Of a stretch of 64,000 nt of DNA, positions 12,661 through 23,430 are shown one piece after another. How positions within the stretch are numbered: the first letter of the stretch is position 1; each line of letters opens with the position of its first letter. The notes below the pieces were generated by a model, which ran no database searches, was not told where the DNA came from, and saw nothing but the letters and a program-made list of their open reading frames with translations. Both the position numbers and the translations under genes were made by a program. The stretch comes from Folioceros fuciformis (Eukaryota > Anthocerotophyta > Anthocerotopsida > Anthocerotales), in contig JBNGIO010006348.1 of the NCBI GenBank assembly GCA_049999805.1, forward strand, positions 99,554-163,553. Reading direction: 5' to 3'.

Positions 12661-15600
12661 TCACTTGTTTCGATCAGCAACTCGGCAAAGCCGCTCTTTC
12701 CATGCGTCCTTGGTCTTCTCTGGCCGTCTGGGGCCTGCAGCTTTGGCTTTGGTAGAGCTTCTCGTGCGAACCCTCTCGATGATTAGTTGCCGGCCTGCAT
12801 GGTCTTCATCGTATCCTACAACCTGAGAGTCTTGTTGGGTATCTTCGAAACGATCATGACTAAACTGTTTCGTAGCAGACTTGACTGTGTCAGACCCTGC
12901 GTTGGCGCTTGTCCTGCACCACAAGATAACTTCAAGTTTTATATCAACAGGCTCTGGTTCGACACAACCGCAAATCTGGTAGCTGACGAAACCAGATGTC
13001 ACCACCTCTGGTAAATAGTCAAACTGCTGAACTTTTTACCTGTGCCAATTTGGCTTGGAACGTTTGAATTCAGATTGGCTTGAGCTGTCATCTCGATTCC
13101 TTCTACTCAAGGGTGTACGCTCAGGAGACAGAAGCTGGATGCACAATTTTGGACGTTAGCGTGACAGCAAACCCATATCGTCCTCACTCCAACAGCCTTG
13201 ATGACAATTAACAATGGAGAAGGCGTGAATACAATACCACGGAGTCAACGTTCATCTTAGTTGAGCCACTGGGTACAACCTGCGATATCGTGCAAACTCA
13301 ACTCGATGCCTTAAAAAATGGAGACGAAAACCGGACTTGGATACGAGATATTTGCAGCTTACTTTGGTAGTCTGTGCCAGGAGACCTTCGATAGCAGCTG
13401 CAACATCTTCAGAAAACTGTCCATCGCCACTGTCCTTCTGAGGTTCACAAGCTCCTGCAGGCTCTGGGTTACCTCCGTCAATAGCTGGCTTGGGAAGTTG
13501 ACAAACTGCTGCTATTTCTGCAACCAATCCATCTGTAACTGGTTTCTTGAATATTGTAACATCTCGGCTAGAGACAACACTCTCTCCATCTGCCTCAGCC
13601 TGTGGATTAGGTGGCACGCAATTAGGTGCATTAGACGGGACTACCGGAGCCTGTGCCTTCAGTTGAGACCTCGTGGAGGCTCTCACGGGAAACCCTTCTC
13701 GAACTGTTTCGGGGGATGTTTTCATTTTCTTCTTCTTTGGGTCATCACATGACCAAGTGGCAGCCAGGACATCCCAAGGATCAAGACCGCCTTCTGCTTG
13801 GTTTTGTCCTTGAGTGAGACGAAATTCACCAGCTTTTGACCTCCTCCTGACTGGAGGAATTTGTTTGCTCCTTGAGCCTCCCTTCTTTCCTGCAGAACTG
13901 AAGGAGATCTCAGTCAGGACACGATATAGTGAAGGGAATGCCTTAGGCAGCCAAAGTACATTCATCACCTTTGGCGCCGATCTCGGCCTCTGTTTGCTGC
14001 GGATCTCCTGCTCTCGGCTCTTTCATGATCGCAGATTTCTCCTGCACCCGGGCAATGGGGACCTCACACGTCGGCGCCATCGCAGGCCCACATTCGATGA
14101 GGGTCGTGACACTCCTCTCATTTTGGTTACCACGAGGTGATTCTTTTCGAACGAGATAATCATCAACGGGCACAATCTTGTTCTGTCACAACCAAGAGAG
14201 TTTAATATTGCAGGCTGTCAAGAATAGGTGGAATCCCATAGTACATGAACAAAATGATAGATGAGAACGGTGAGATCAAATCAAGTACCTGTGAAGCACA
14301 AGCATTCAGCCACTCCTGAGATACAATAGTCATATTATCAAAGAGCGAACCCGTTGCAGCTTCGTACTTCGGGCCCTTGGGTACCTTACATATCAAGTGA
14401 GTGACCTGCCTCACTAGGTCTTCAGAAAATCTACCTCCAAACAGCTTGGTAAGCTGAGCCATCAACTCACGTTCTCTGTCGGTCAGCTGAGAAGGGCAAA
14501 GCACATACTTCTCAAAACCAGTTAAATGGACCAGGTCTTGCAGGGGCCGATATAAGATGTGACTTTCAACATCAATCAATTTGTCATCCTGCAGTTCACA
14601 TCCATCGGATTAATTGAGAGTATCATTTAAGGACAACCGAGGGGTAACAACCAGGACAGGGCCTTGCCACAATTTCATTCCAACCACATACTTTAGCACA
14701 ATGACGAATCCACATATAAGAAACAAGTTCTGCTGGTCCATTGTACAAGCGAGCTTCAGATCTTGACTCGTAGGAGAAAACCACAAAGTTCAGCTTCTGC
14801 AAGAAGATATCCTGTTCCAGACTCCCCCCGCATTGCACGATCAAGTTCATCACTTCAGACGCCTACAAGATTAAGGGCAGATACAGGATCAATTGGACGA
14901 CTGCAAACAATATGATCTCAACCAGCTAAGCCGAGGCTATGTACCTGCTGTGATGGGGCAGGGTCGAGAAAAGCAAAGGTATAGCCTACAAACACACAGC
15001 TGCTTGACCGTTTCGACTTGACAATCTCCCGCTGTGTGGCAGGGACTGTAACAGGTCCACTTGTAAGATGTTTTGGTGGTTGCATAAGATTCTTCCCAAA
15101 TTCTACACATAAGCCTCCAGACTTTGAAGGAGGTGAGACATCGACAGCCGCTGCTTCTCCACCTAGAAGGTGGATTGAAGGTTCACCTCTTGCTGGAGTC
15201 ACTTCCCCCGCACCTCCTGCAAAAGTCCCAATCGATGCAGGGGGTCCATCCGGAGCACTAACATGCTTTTGTGAGTTTCCTGCAAAACATGGATTAAATT
15301 CATAGAGTCGAATGTTAGAACACTCCTGGAATTAGCAAACTTGCAAGTACTCCCTGCTGGCTACCAACATCTGCAGAAAGAAATTGAACTACAGTCAAGT
15401 CGGTAGTACGAGACCTTGTGAGAAACAATTAGGAGGGAGTACGTGGCTCTGTATTGACATCTCCCTTCTATGTTTCGTGCAGTCCAAGAGCCAAGTTCCC
15501 AGGACAACGTGCACTGCACCCCACATGATCCAATTCCTAAGTTCTTGAAAGTTTCTGTACATGTCATGAACGGCCAGGACTTTGTCAGCACATCAAAACA

Positions 15601-17708
15601 GCACACCACGCAGATGAATGGTAGATGGGGATTGGCCCAGGTCTTACGCTTCAGAAGGCTGCCCAACAATGACATGAGTGACCATGTCATTAAATTCGAT
15701 GAACCTTGTTGCTCCTCCCTCCCGAAGCATGCCCACCAGCTTTTTTTCTTCTTCTGGTTGAAAGCCAAGCAAGTGCACCCTACAGGCAGACAGATACAGG
15801 CCACTCCCATCGTATGGGCCAAAAGCCTCAGCAATCCCAACTGGGTCCTGCTGTTCATTGCAGTGAACTACATCGCTTGCTGACTGCAGCCGGACTGCTG
15901 CAGTCTCATCTATAGGTGTCTTTGGCATCTCCGGTTCTGTGCAAACTCCTCCCTGCTGAAGAGACACTACAGTCTGACTTATCGGTGTCTTTGACAGCTC
16001 AAGCGCTGTGCAAGTTGAGGGACAAGGTGGATCCGGTGCCGACACAAGAGCTTTCCCTCGACTAGTATGATCAGGTGCACTGCAGGAAACCGGGAACAAC
16101 ACTTCTTCCAAACAAGCTGCAACAGACAAAAAAAACTCCTCATATGCCACGACGTTGAACTGGCCAGCAAAATGCATTTCAGCAAGACATTGGAGCACCT
16201 GTGGAACATTATACCTTTTGCTTCAATGCTTTGCCAGAACCATTGTTCATTCACCAGGCTCACAGAGCCCCAGACCTTTGCTACCTTGTACTTGTCTCCC
16301 TGCGCGACGTGCTGACTGTCAAGGAAAAGTGCTGAGCGATACGATGTGTAAGAATGCTCCCTCTTATCCATCAGTAGCATCAAATACCTCCCTCTACACG
16401 TAACTCTACCAGCACCTTCAAGTGGAGTATACAGAACAGCTTCATGCAGCCGAGATAGTAGCAACAAATTATGAGGAAAGAAGGATATTTTGGCAATCAA
16501 GTGTGTGCATTCTCTGGTGAGATTCTTTGAAAATTGACCACCATGTGCTACTGTCCTGGATTCAAACTCCTGCCGAATATCTGCACGACAGGCAAGTATG
16601 TCACAGGCATTGTGTTTAGGGGATGCTGGACACATCGAGAGCCTTCCTGAATCAAACAAAAGCGATTTGGCAGACACTATTTCTGTTGACCCACCTACAG
16701 CATAGTGAGTCACGCATATATTGAGCCCAAGGAACGGCTGCAATTTGTAAGGTTCTGCAGGGACAAGACGGTGTTCCTTCGAGCATTGGTAGAGCCAATC
16801 TATGGCAACAACAGGCTTTCTCCATTTCTGGGCACTCTGCACAAATCACCAAGAGCGTTTTCCAGGTTGCAAAGATGAGACGCAAGTCTTAGACAGGTAG
16901 TTGACCACAAGGTCATAGTACTCCACGTGGAAGATGAGCAAGCAGGTCAGTGTCAAACCTTGTACTTTGCAGCAAGCACATTCTTTGCAATCACAAAATC
17001 GATCAGGCTTGGATCATCTTGGATCTCACCACACATGCTCCCAACAAGATGCTCTATTCTCTCCTGCGAAGGCATCAAGCTCCTGTAAGTATTCCAACAT
17101 CCCAGAGCACTAGTGCTAAAGCTAAAAAAATGACCGAAAAGCAAACCACCTTCTCGCCTGAAGCGAAACCTGTCGCAAGTATTCTGACACCCTCCATGCA
17201 TAAACAACAAGTGAACTTTCGGATAGGAAGCGGCCTTCTATCCCTGGCACATCTGAACACACATTCTGGACCTGCGAAGGGACTAGGTCATTGATATCCG
17301 GGAATGTATGTTGTCTAACGTCTTGCCACGAATACACAAGCAAGCTACGAAGACATAGCTTCTAGGCCCATAAAACAAAGTGCTTACTAACGACATTGCA
17401 GCCTTTAGCCTGGACCTCCTCAAACCTCTCCTGCAAAGAATTGCTTGACAGCTTCAGATGACAACTCCAGCCTCGGACATGTCTAAGGTAGTGCACTCTT
17501 AAACAGTAGTGAGGAAGAAAGGGATTCGCATTCATACACCGTCAAAGGAGATGAGAACATGGAAGTCTGTACTGCCGTTGCACGACAGGTCTGAATATAT
17601 ACAAGTATCAGCTCCGCATTCCTTTAACACATCCTGCAAACGGCTGATAACTTCGGCCGGAAGCCATTTCCGAGAAAGGAATACCCTTTGGCCGTGAAAT
17701 ACTGCCAT
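12661..17708 (-). CDS. MEI1/TopBP1-like multi-BRCT DNA-damage and meiosis protein
   Basis: Seventeen exons fit in phase, about 1095 aa: 17708-17538, 17430-17388, 17271-17150, 17063-16959, 16836-16695, 16580-16489, 16308-16215, 16116-15648, 15554-15415, 15370-15341, 15279-14945, 14862-14692, 14588-14289, 14182-13969, 13889-13363, 13119-13040 and 12913-12661. The order of segments matches plant MEI1, the relative of animal TopBP1: two N-terminal BRCT domains (VFLSRKWLP; AAKYK before QKWRKPVVAIDWL), a third (ICVTHYAVD, HGGQF, THLIAK, WFWQS), then three more (VHLLGF; VFVGYTFAF, MWIRHC; FGGRF, THLICK). The tail has basic patches and a conserved SQVVGYDEDHAGRQ segment. BRCT domains bind phosphoproteins. 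The family acts in DNA repair, replication checkpoint and meiosis in the nucleus. The first exon could begin at an acceptor just upstream of the ATG, so a 5'UTR exon is possible. Exon 10 (30 nt) has the weakest donor. Confidence 0.85.
16309..16488 (-). other. Putative U12-type AT-AC intron in the MEI1-like gene
   Basis: On the minus strand this 180-base intron starts ATATCCTTC and ends CAGCAC. It carries TTTTCCTTGAC with the branch A about 10 bases before the end. These match the minor-spliceosome donor (RTATCCTTT) and branch (TTCCTTRAC) consensus. Removing it joins THLIAK to VAQGDKYKVAKVWG, which matches the family at constant length. No GT-AG alternative I tried gives as good a join. Confidence 0.75.
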
Positions 17709-17800
17709 AAGCTCTGCCAAAACACAATGAAACAGCCAGTGAGCTGACCACTTCGCAAATTCAAAACTCAGTGCCAGAATACTCGGCTGAGACGAACAAC

Positions 17801-17827
17801 CAGTGTAGCAGTGTAGCAGTGTAGCAG
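17801..17827. repeat. Three copies of a 9-base tandem repeat
   Basis: The unit CAGTGTAG(CA) is repeated three times just upstream of the MEI1-like first exon. Confidence 0.85.
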
Positions 17828-18993
17828 AACTCTGAAAGCAATGAATTCAGCACTCCGCCACGGCCGCAGAATCCACATTACAGAATGTCTCACCACTGAT
17901 ATCGCTCCAGATTCGATTACTATGTCAGATTCCATTCACTTCCCCGGCCTCCAGCTATCAGCCCCGAGCTACATTCCGCGCCAGGTAAATGGAAGGAGCT
18001 GGAAGACCGCTCGCACACGCATGCTTACACCTCCTTCTGCGAGGGCGCATTTCCCTTTCCCGGCTTCGAAGTCACAACCTTCGCAGGTTCCCCCCATGCT
18101 TGCTCAACAGCCTGCACTGAGAGGCCCCTCACCCGAGCTTCAGGCGATGCCCAAATTTTTCCATCATGGCCCGCTGTTCGATTTTTCGCTCGGCCCAACA
18201 GTGCAGCTGCGCTTCCCGCGCTCGAGCCGGTGCCTCTCCTTTGAACGATGCGCTTCACTGTCTACCCCGACAATAATAGCAATTTAGGGCTCTGAGTTGA
18301 TCGGACTTGCCTTGACTATCACACTCGTGTGATAGTCCAACACTACGGCACTTTGAACGGCACTATGGTATACAACCAAAACATAAACACATATCATGAA
18401 ACACATAAAAGTAAAATATAGTTGTGAGATTATGGAAAAAGCAGTTTAGCCATTTGTGTCTCATGCCATCGGAGTATTTGACTCGCGAGACTATGGAAGA
18501 ATATCTGATACAACCAAAATAATAAATATATTAAGTACTATCATCTCTAATTTACTATGACTAGAGTGTAATAATGTAGATGATTTGGTTGCATAAGCAC
18601 AATGTGTTTGTACCTTCTCCCACTCTTAGAAAACAAAGCCACACACTTTCCAACCTCTAGATCTCTTCTTAGACTGTGCATGCAAAGAATTTCTAGATGA
18701 ACTCAAATGATTCAATAGTCTCACAACCCTAACCTTGGTGCAAGGCCGTGTCCTAGAGCCTAGCAACCGTTTCTTGAGTTGCCAAAACACAAGCAACCAA
18801 ATAGTCCTTTGTTATCTAATCACAAGCTCACCAAACACCAACATGAGGACCTAGGTTGTTTGTTCAAGTTGCCAAAATGTGGGACAAGAAAATAGTCTTC
18901 ACCACCTGATCACACACTCACCGAACAATAGTTCGATCCTGTTTGAAGACAAATGCTTGAGACTTTGTGGAACTTCTGTTGCTGCTGTCCAAA

Positions 18994-19051
18994 AGCTTGG
19001 ATTATACCCTATTCGATGACTAAGCTTGGATTATACCCTATTCGATGACTG
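18994..19051. repeat. Two tandem copies of a 29-base unit
   Basis: The unit begins AGCTTGGATTATACCCTATT and is perfectly duplicated apart from the last base. The surrounding bases (a GTGGAACTTC motif) also recur around it, so the duplication may be part of a larger, older one. Confidence 0.9.
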
Positions 19052-19149
19052 ATACTCTGTGGAACTTCAGTTGTCAATGTCCACAAAATCGTAGACCAAA
19101 GCTTGAAAGAACATGTGATGGCCAAAATTTGTATCCCGGTAGGCAGCTT

Positions 19150-20055
19150 TCACTTCTTGTTGTTGTCGTTGTCCGGGTCCAGGACAGAAGAAGTGACCAG
19201 TTCCTGGACGAATTTTGCTCGAAGGGGATCGGTGTTAGTCGCTGCAGGGGCCGGCTGCTCCTCCTCCTTCACGTGACAGGCCAGAAGTTCGTCCTCAAGT
19301 AATTCAAAACTGGTTCTAGGTAAGTTCAGATCATGGACAAGCCGGTGCCGAGGGTCCGGCACTATCGAGTCCAATTGTGCCGAGTAGGAGTTCGATTGTG
19401 CCGAGTCGGAGGTCGATTGTGCCGAGCCGGCGTCCGAGTGTACCGAGTCGGAGTCCGACAGTACCGGGTCCGACAGTACCAGCGCCGACTCTACCAGCTC
19501 CGACTCTACCGCGTCCGACTCTGCCAGTTCCGACTGTACCGGGTCCCACTGTTGCAGGGCCGACCGTACCAGGTCCGACTGCACCAGGTACGGCTGTACC
19601 GGGTACGACGGCACCGGGGATGCTGGCAGCGGGGGCGGCGGCATCGGGGACGACTGTACCGGGTGCCCGCCAAATCGCCTGAGGATTCTGCAGTTCAATT
19701 CCTGCATCCCCGCCGGCGTTGCCTCGAGCAGAGTGGCCGTCCTTCCTTCATCTTCCATCCTCTGCGAAACGTGCGGTGGGAGGTCAATGTTCCCACGGCT
19801 CAACAGAGCCACCACCATCTCACCTTGACCACGGAATAACTCCTCCAACTCCGCTAGGGTGAATCCACCTTCGTCCAATATGATGGAGAAAAGGTCTCCT
19901 GAATCATCATCACTTGTTGGGGCTGGGGATGCCCTTCCTTCCAGATCTGGCGGGTATGTGGCTCCACTAGAACTGGCTTCATTGGGTTCAGCAGCATCGA
20001 GATGCATGATGTCCGGGGGTTCTGGTATCCCCATCGGACTGAAGTCCTGAAACAC
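19150..20055 (-). CDS. Uncertain acidic protein with pentapeptide-like repeats
   Basis: One long frame of about 300 codons. It opens with GTG, so a real coding exon would either start at an internal ATG (MGIPEPPDIM, near 20034) or be entered by the acceptor at TTTCAG just before GACTTC. The first third looks protein-like and acidic (SDDDSGDLFSIILDEGG). The middle is a degenerate five-residue repeat (SELVE, SALVL, SDPVL, SDSDS and similar). The end is polar (FELLEDELLAC ... KFVQELV). No domain is recognised. The same repeat DNA is open in plus-strand frames too, so openness alone is weak evidence. Possible upstream exons around 20090-20280 could not be joined convincingly. Confidence 0.35.
   Translation of the reverse strand: MFQDFSPMGIPEPPDIMHLDAAEPNEASSSGATYPPDLEGRASPAPTSDDDSGDLFSIILDEGGFTLAELEELFRGQGEMVVALLSRGNIDLPPHVSQRMEDEGRTATLLEATPAGMQELNCRILRRFGGHPVQSSPMPPPPLPASPVPSYPVQPYLVQSDLVRSALQQWDPVQSELAESDAVESELVESALVLSDPVLSDSDSVHSDAGSAQSTSDSAQSNSYSAQLDSIVPDPRHRLVHDLNLPRTSFELLEDELLACHVKEEEQPAPAATNTDPLRAKFVQELVTSSVLDPDNDNNKK
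19370..19660. repeat. Degenerate 15-base minisatellite
   Basis: About twenty imperfect copies of a unit like GTCCGACTGTACCGG. The unit length is a multiple of three, so several frames on both strands stay open across it. Confidence 0.8.
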
Positions 20056-21807
20056 GCTGATATAGTTACCTCCTCACAACTTGGGATTCAATAAGCTTTT
20101 GATTGTGGATCCGGAGCAAACTTTTGAATCCGGTACGAGCCTGTCCCTTGGATCCCTTGCACTTTCTGCAAGGGTAGGAGTAGAGCTTCTGTTGGTTGCA
20201 GGAATTCTTCCACCACCCCTAGCCTTCCTCGTCGACGAACCTGCGATTGTTAGGCTGGGATTTGTTAAACTACCCAGCTATGGCTTCGCGGTCTTCCGAC
20301 ATTGGCTCTTCTTCAACAACTGCGTCCTCCCTTCCTTCAAGCTGCCGAACCCAGCCCCGGGCCCCAGGATGTTCGGAACAGGAATTCTTGAATTGCTTCA
20401 GACAGTTACCGTACCCCTAAGGCTTGCTCTGTCAACCAATTCACCCTGTCTACAACGAGAATGAATGAAATCGGCCTAGGATCGGCCAAGACAACTATTA
20501 ATTCCTTTACCGTGTGGTGTGCACTAATTTCCAGCAAGTTCTATCTAGTACTAAATATGTACATACATAGTCGCCAGGCGCTTTTCCTGAACACTAATAC
20601 TCGGCAACGGATTGTGACAACTCCCTGCAGGCTTCTGGCTTGCAGCGCCTCGGACGTGAAACTTCGCTCTCGCAGATTCCGCTTGAATCGTTTCTCAGCA
20701 TTTGCTCCGTTATAAATTGGGACCTGTGGAGGCACTCTTAATTAAGTGTTGAGTCTCTGTCTCCGAGCTTCTCGATCCAGGAATTGGCCCGTCCTGCGGT
20801 TCAACGAGACGAAAACAGGAGGAGGCCTGAGAGCATGAATTCAAAAGGGCAGCAGCAGGCTAGGGGAGGGACGGATCCGGAGAGCGGGACAGGAGTAGGA
20901 GAGGACAACGTTATCAGATCTTATTCTAGCGTGCAGTGGAGAGGGTGCCGGATCTGCAGGTCAGAAGCAGAGAGGAGAGGAGGGGACTCGAGGTGGGATA
21001 CATGCGGTGCAGTGCTGGTGCAGGACGTGTGATCTATGCAACATGAAAACATCAACATCGAGAAAGCAGCACAGAATCAAGACGACAGGAGTGCGAACTT
21101 TGCTTACAATCTTCGAGCCTAGAGCATCCTGTGAGGTACACCCGCTGGTCGAATGGGACGATCTCAATCAGACATGAACTGCCGTTAGCACTGAACATAA
21201 ACGGTCCAGCCACTTTGCAAGGGAGCTTCTCATGCATGCGGGGAGAAATGCTCTAGGAAGTGCGAGTGGAGTGTGACCGATCAGTCGTAGGAATCGAACC
21301 NNNNNNNNNNNNNNNNNNNNNNNNNNNNNNNNNNNNNNNNNNNNNNNNNNNNNNNNNNNNNNNNNNNNNNNNNNNNNNNNNNNNNNNNNNNNNNNNNNNN
21401 TGCCAGTACGGGCCAGGTTATTCGCTCTGAAGGGACCGTTGGCTTGGCGATCCATCTTTGCAGGGACCTTCCCCGCGTTCCCAGCCTTGAAGCGAGAAAC
21501 AAAATTGGCGTCCCCGTCTTGTCAGGCCTGACGTTTCTGCCAACAGCGGGAAGAGGTTAATCACTTGCGAGCCCGTCTTGTGGCACGAGGATTGGAAAAC
21601 GCAACTCGGGCTCAAGATGATTTGCGACCCAGGATTGGACGGGGCCCAGTCCTCCGAATTGCAAGCGGGGTAACTGCCCACCAATAGCATGCCCGCGGGA
21701 GGCGAGTTTGAAGAGCGCTGGGGGCCTCGGCCTCCTGGCAAGCACTCACAGTCTTTCTGCGGGCGAGCATACCTGAGGGCTTGCAAGCGAGGTCGACACT
21801 GCATACT
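20056..21807. other. Intergenic region with an assembly gap
   Basis: About 1.75 kb containing the 100-base gap at 21301-21400. A minus-strand frame around 20090-20280 is open but has no recognisable pattern. A plus-strand frame at 20784-21032 is Arg/Gly-rich and unconvincing. The 3' part should hold the promoter of root-cap gene 1. Confidence 0.5.
21301..21400. other. Assembly gap (100 N)
   Basis: One hundred unknown bases. The round size suggests a gap of unknown real length. Confidence 1.
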
Positions 21808-22923
21808 ATGGCGGTAGCGCTGTCTGCTGTGATTGTGGCGGTGTTGGCCCTGTTCGCGGCCAGCAATGTCGCAGGTACGTGGTGACTGGAGATTGTGTGA
21901 GATGGGCTCTGTGTCTGTGAGGCGCACCACCAGCGGCAGGAACTCGGGTGGTGACAGCCCATCGTCTGATGAAGCTCGGAGTGCTCGAACCTGGGATTAA
22001 TTTCGATACCGATCGCACTTGCTTGCAGCCGCAGCGTGGAAGCCGAAGCCGTGTAGCCAGGGGTACTACCCGGGTTGCATCAAGGACGATCCTGTCTTCG
22101 TCGGTAGCGACGGGAAGCCCTTCTACTTCCACGGCCACAAGGATGCCGACTTCTGCATCGTCTCCGACTCCAACCTGCACGTGAATGCCCACTTCATTGG
22201 CCGCCGGGCTGACCACATGTCGCGCGACTTCACATGGGTTCAGTCCCTGGGATTCCTCTTCGGCGGCCACCAGTTCTACGTGGGCGCCAGCAAGGTGAGC
22301 CCACACTAGGACATCCTGACCAGTCTGCACGTTTCTGGACGTAATCGATCAGCACGTTGATAATCTCCGAATCGGTATGGCTGCAGGTTGCCACTTTTGA
22401 CGAGTCCGTGGACTACCTGGTGATGTCCCTGGACGCCTTCCCGATCCTCATCCCGCAGGTGAAGGGCGCCGCCTGGAGCGCGCCCCAGGCCGGCCTGATT
22501 GTCACCAGGTTCCAGGCCTACAACGGGGTTATCATCGAGGTGGGGGACCAGTTCTCGCTCTCCGTGCTGGTAGTGCCCGTCACTGAAGCCGACAACAACC
22601 GCCACGGCTACGGCATCACCCCGGACAACTGCTTCGCCCACTTGGAGCTCAACTTCCAGTTCAAGGCGCTCACGCCGTCCGTGTCTGGGGTGTTGGGCCA
22701 GACCTACGCCCCCGGCTTCCAGCACCAGCAGAAGGAGGCGGGCCAGAACATGCCCGTGCTCACCCAAGAGGCCTCCTTCCTCTCTTCCAACCTCATGTCC
22801 ACCGACTGCAAGGTCGCCAAGTTCCGAGGCCACATCTCCACCGAGGTCAATGTCGCCGATCTCCCTGAGACCACTTGTGCCGGTGGCTCCGGCAGTGGCT
22901 TCGGCTTGGTCTGCCGTCGCTGA
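21808..22923 (+). CDS. Secreted root-cap-domain protein, copy 1
   Basis: Three exons in phase: 21808-21874, 22029-22294 and 22387-22923, giving 289 aa. Exon 1 encodes a hydrophobic signal peptide (MAVALSAVIVAVLALF, then AASNVA). Exons 2-3 encode the root-cap / late-embryogenesis-like domain, with hallmarks FYFHGHKDADFCIVSD, NAHFIGRRADHM, RDFTWVQSLG, YGITPDNCFAHLEL and GVLGQTYAPGF. Conserved cysteines are spaced along the chain, as expected for an extracellular protein. The molecular function of this family is not established; members are found in root caps and embryos of seed plants. Copies 2-4 lie at 42-52 kb with the same three-exon plan. This copy differs most, for example by a GSGSGFG insert before the final LVCRR. 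Confidence 0.9.
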
Positions 22924-23430
22924 ATTGAACTCAATGCTAGCCCAGCTAGACAGTAGCTCAAATCATTGCAAGTCTAGAGAGTAGTTTTTATTCAATTAAT
23001 CGAGACAGAGGTGAACTTTTCATTGAGTCCCCAAGACGCCCTGAAAGTCTTGTAAAACAGACTAGCTTTTTCAAACTATCACTTTCTCGTCGACTATGAA
23101 GGGGCAAGACAATGCTTACAACACACCGAACTCTAAACTGTGGCCATACCAGTGGATCTGAAGAGCAACTCCGTTTCATCACATTAAACAAATCTGGACA
23201 TAGTCCAAAGAGATGACATCCCTCATACACCTCAGACGTTTGAAAGTGTAGAATGTAACGCCTGTCCAAGTCGCACAATAATATGAAAATTGATTCCATG
23301 TGTACACCTTGACACATGAATGGCATAATCAGAAAACCTGACTACCTATTCAATGATTAACAAATGAGGCAAATGATAGGCTTCCGCTTCTGATACAGCA
23401 TACTCAGGCCTCTAATTAGTGGATACAAGT

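Larger units (their letters stand above)
17709..19149. other. Intergenic region, AT-rich toward its right end
   Basis: Holds the promoter side of the MEI1-like gene, then AT-rich sequence from about 18300. The plus-strand frame at 17841-18287 and a minus-strand frame at 18025-18258 overlap each other. The minus frame lacks an ATG, so neither is called. Two small tandem repeats are listed separately. Confidence 0.5.

Noticed and set aside
17841-18287. 148-codon plus-strand frame upstream of the MEI1-like gene
   Set aside because: Low-complexity Pro/Ser content, overlapped by an equally open minus frame; more likely promoter and 5'UTR sequence.
21284-21300. tRNA T-arm-like sequence (GGTTCGATTCCTAC on the minus strand) at the gap edge
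   Set aside because: Only the T-arm fits. The rest would lie in the N gap, and the bases on the far side do not pair with the expected acceptor stem.
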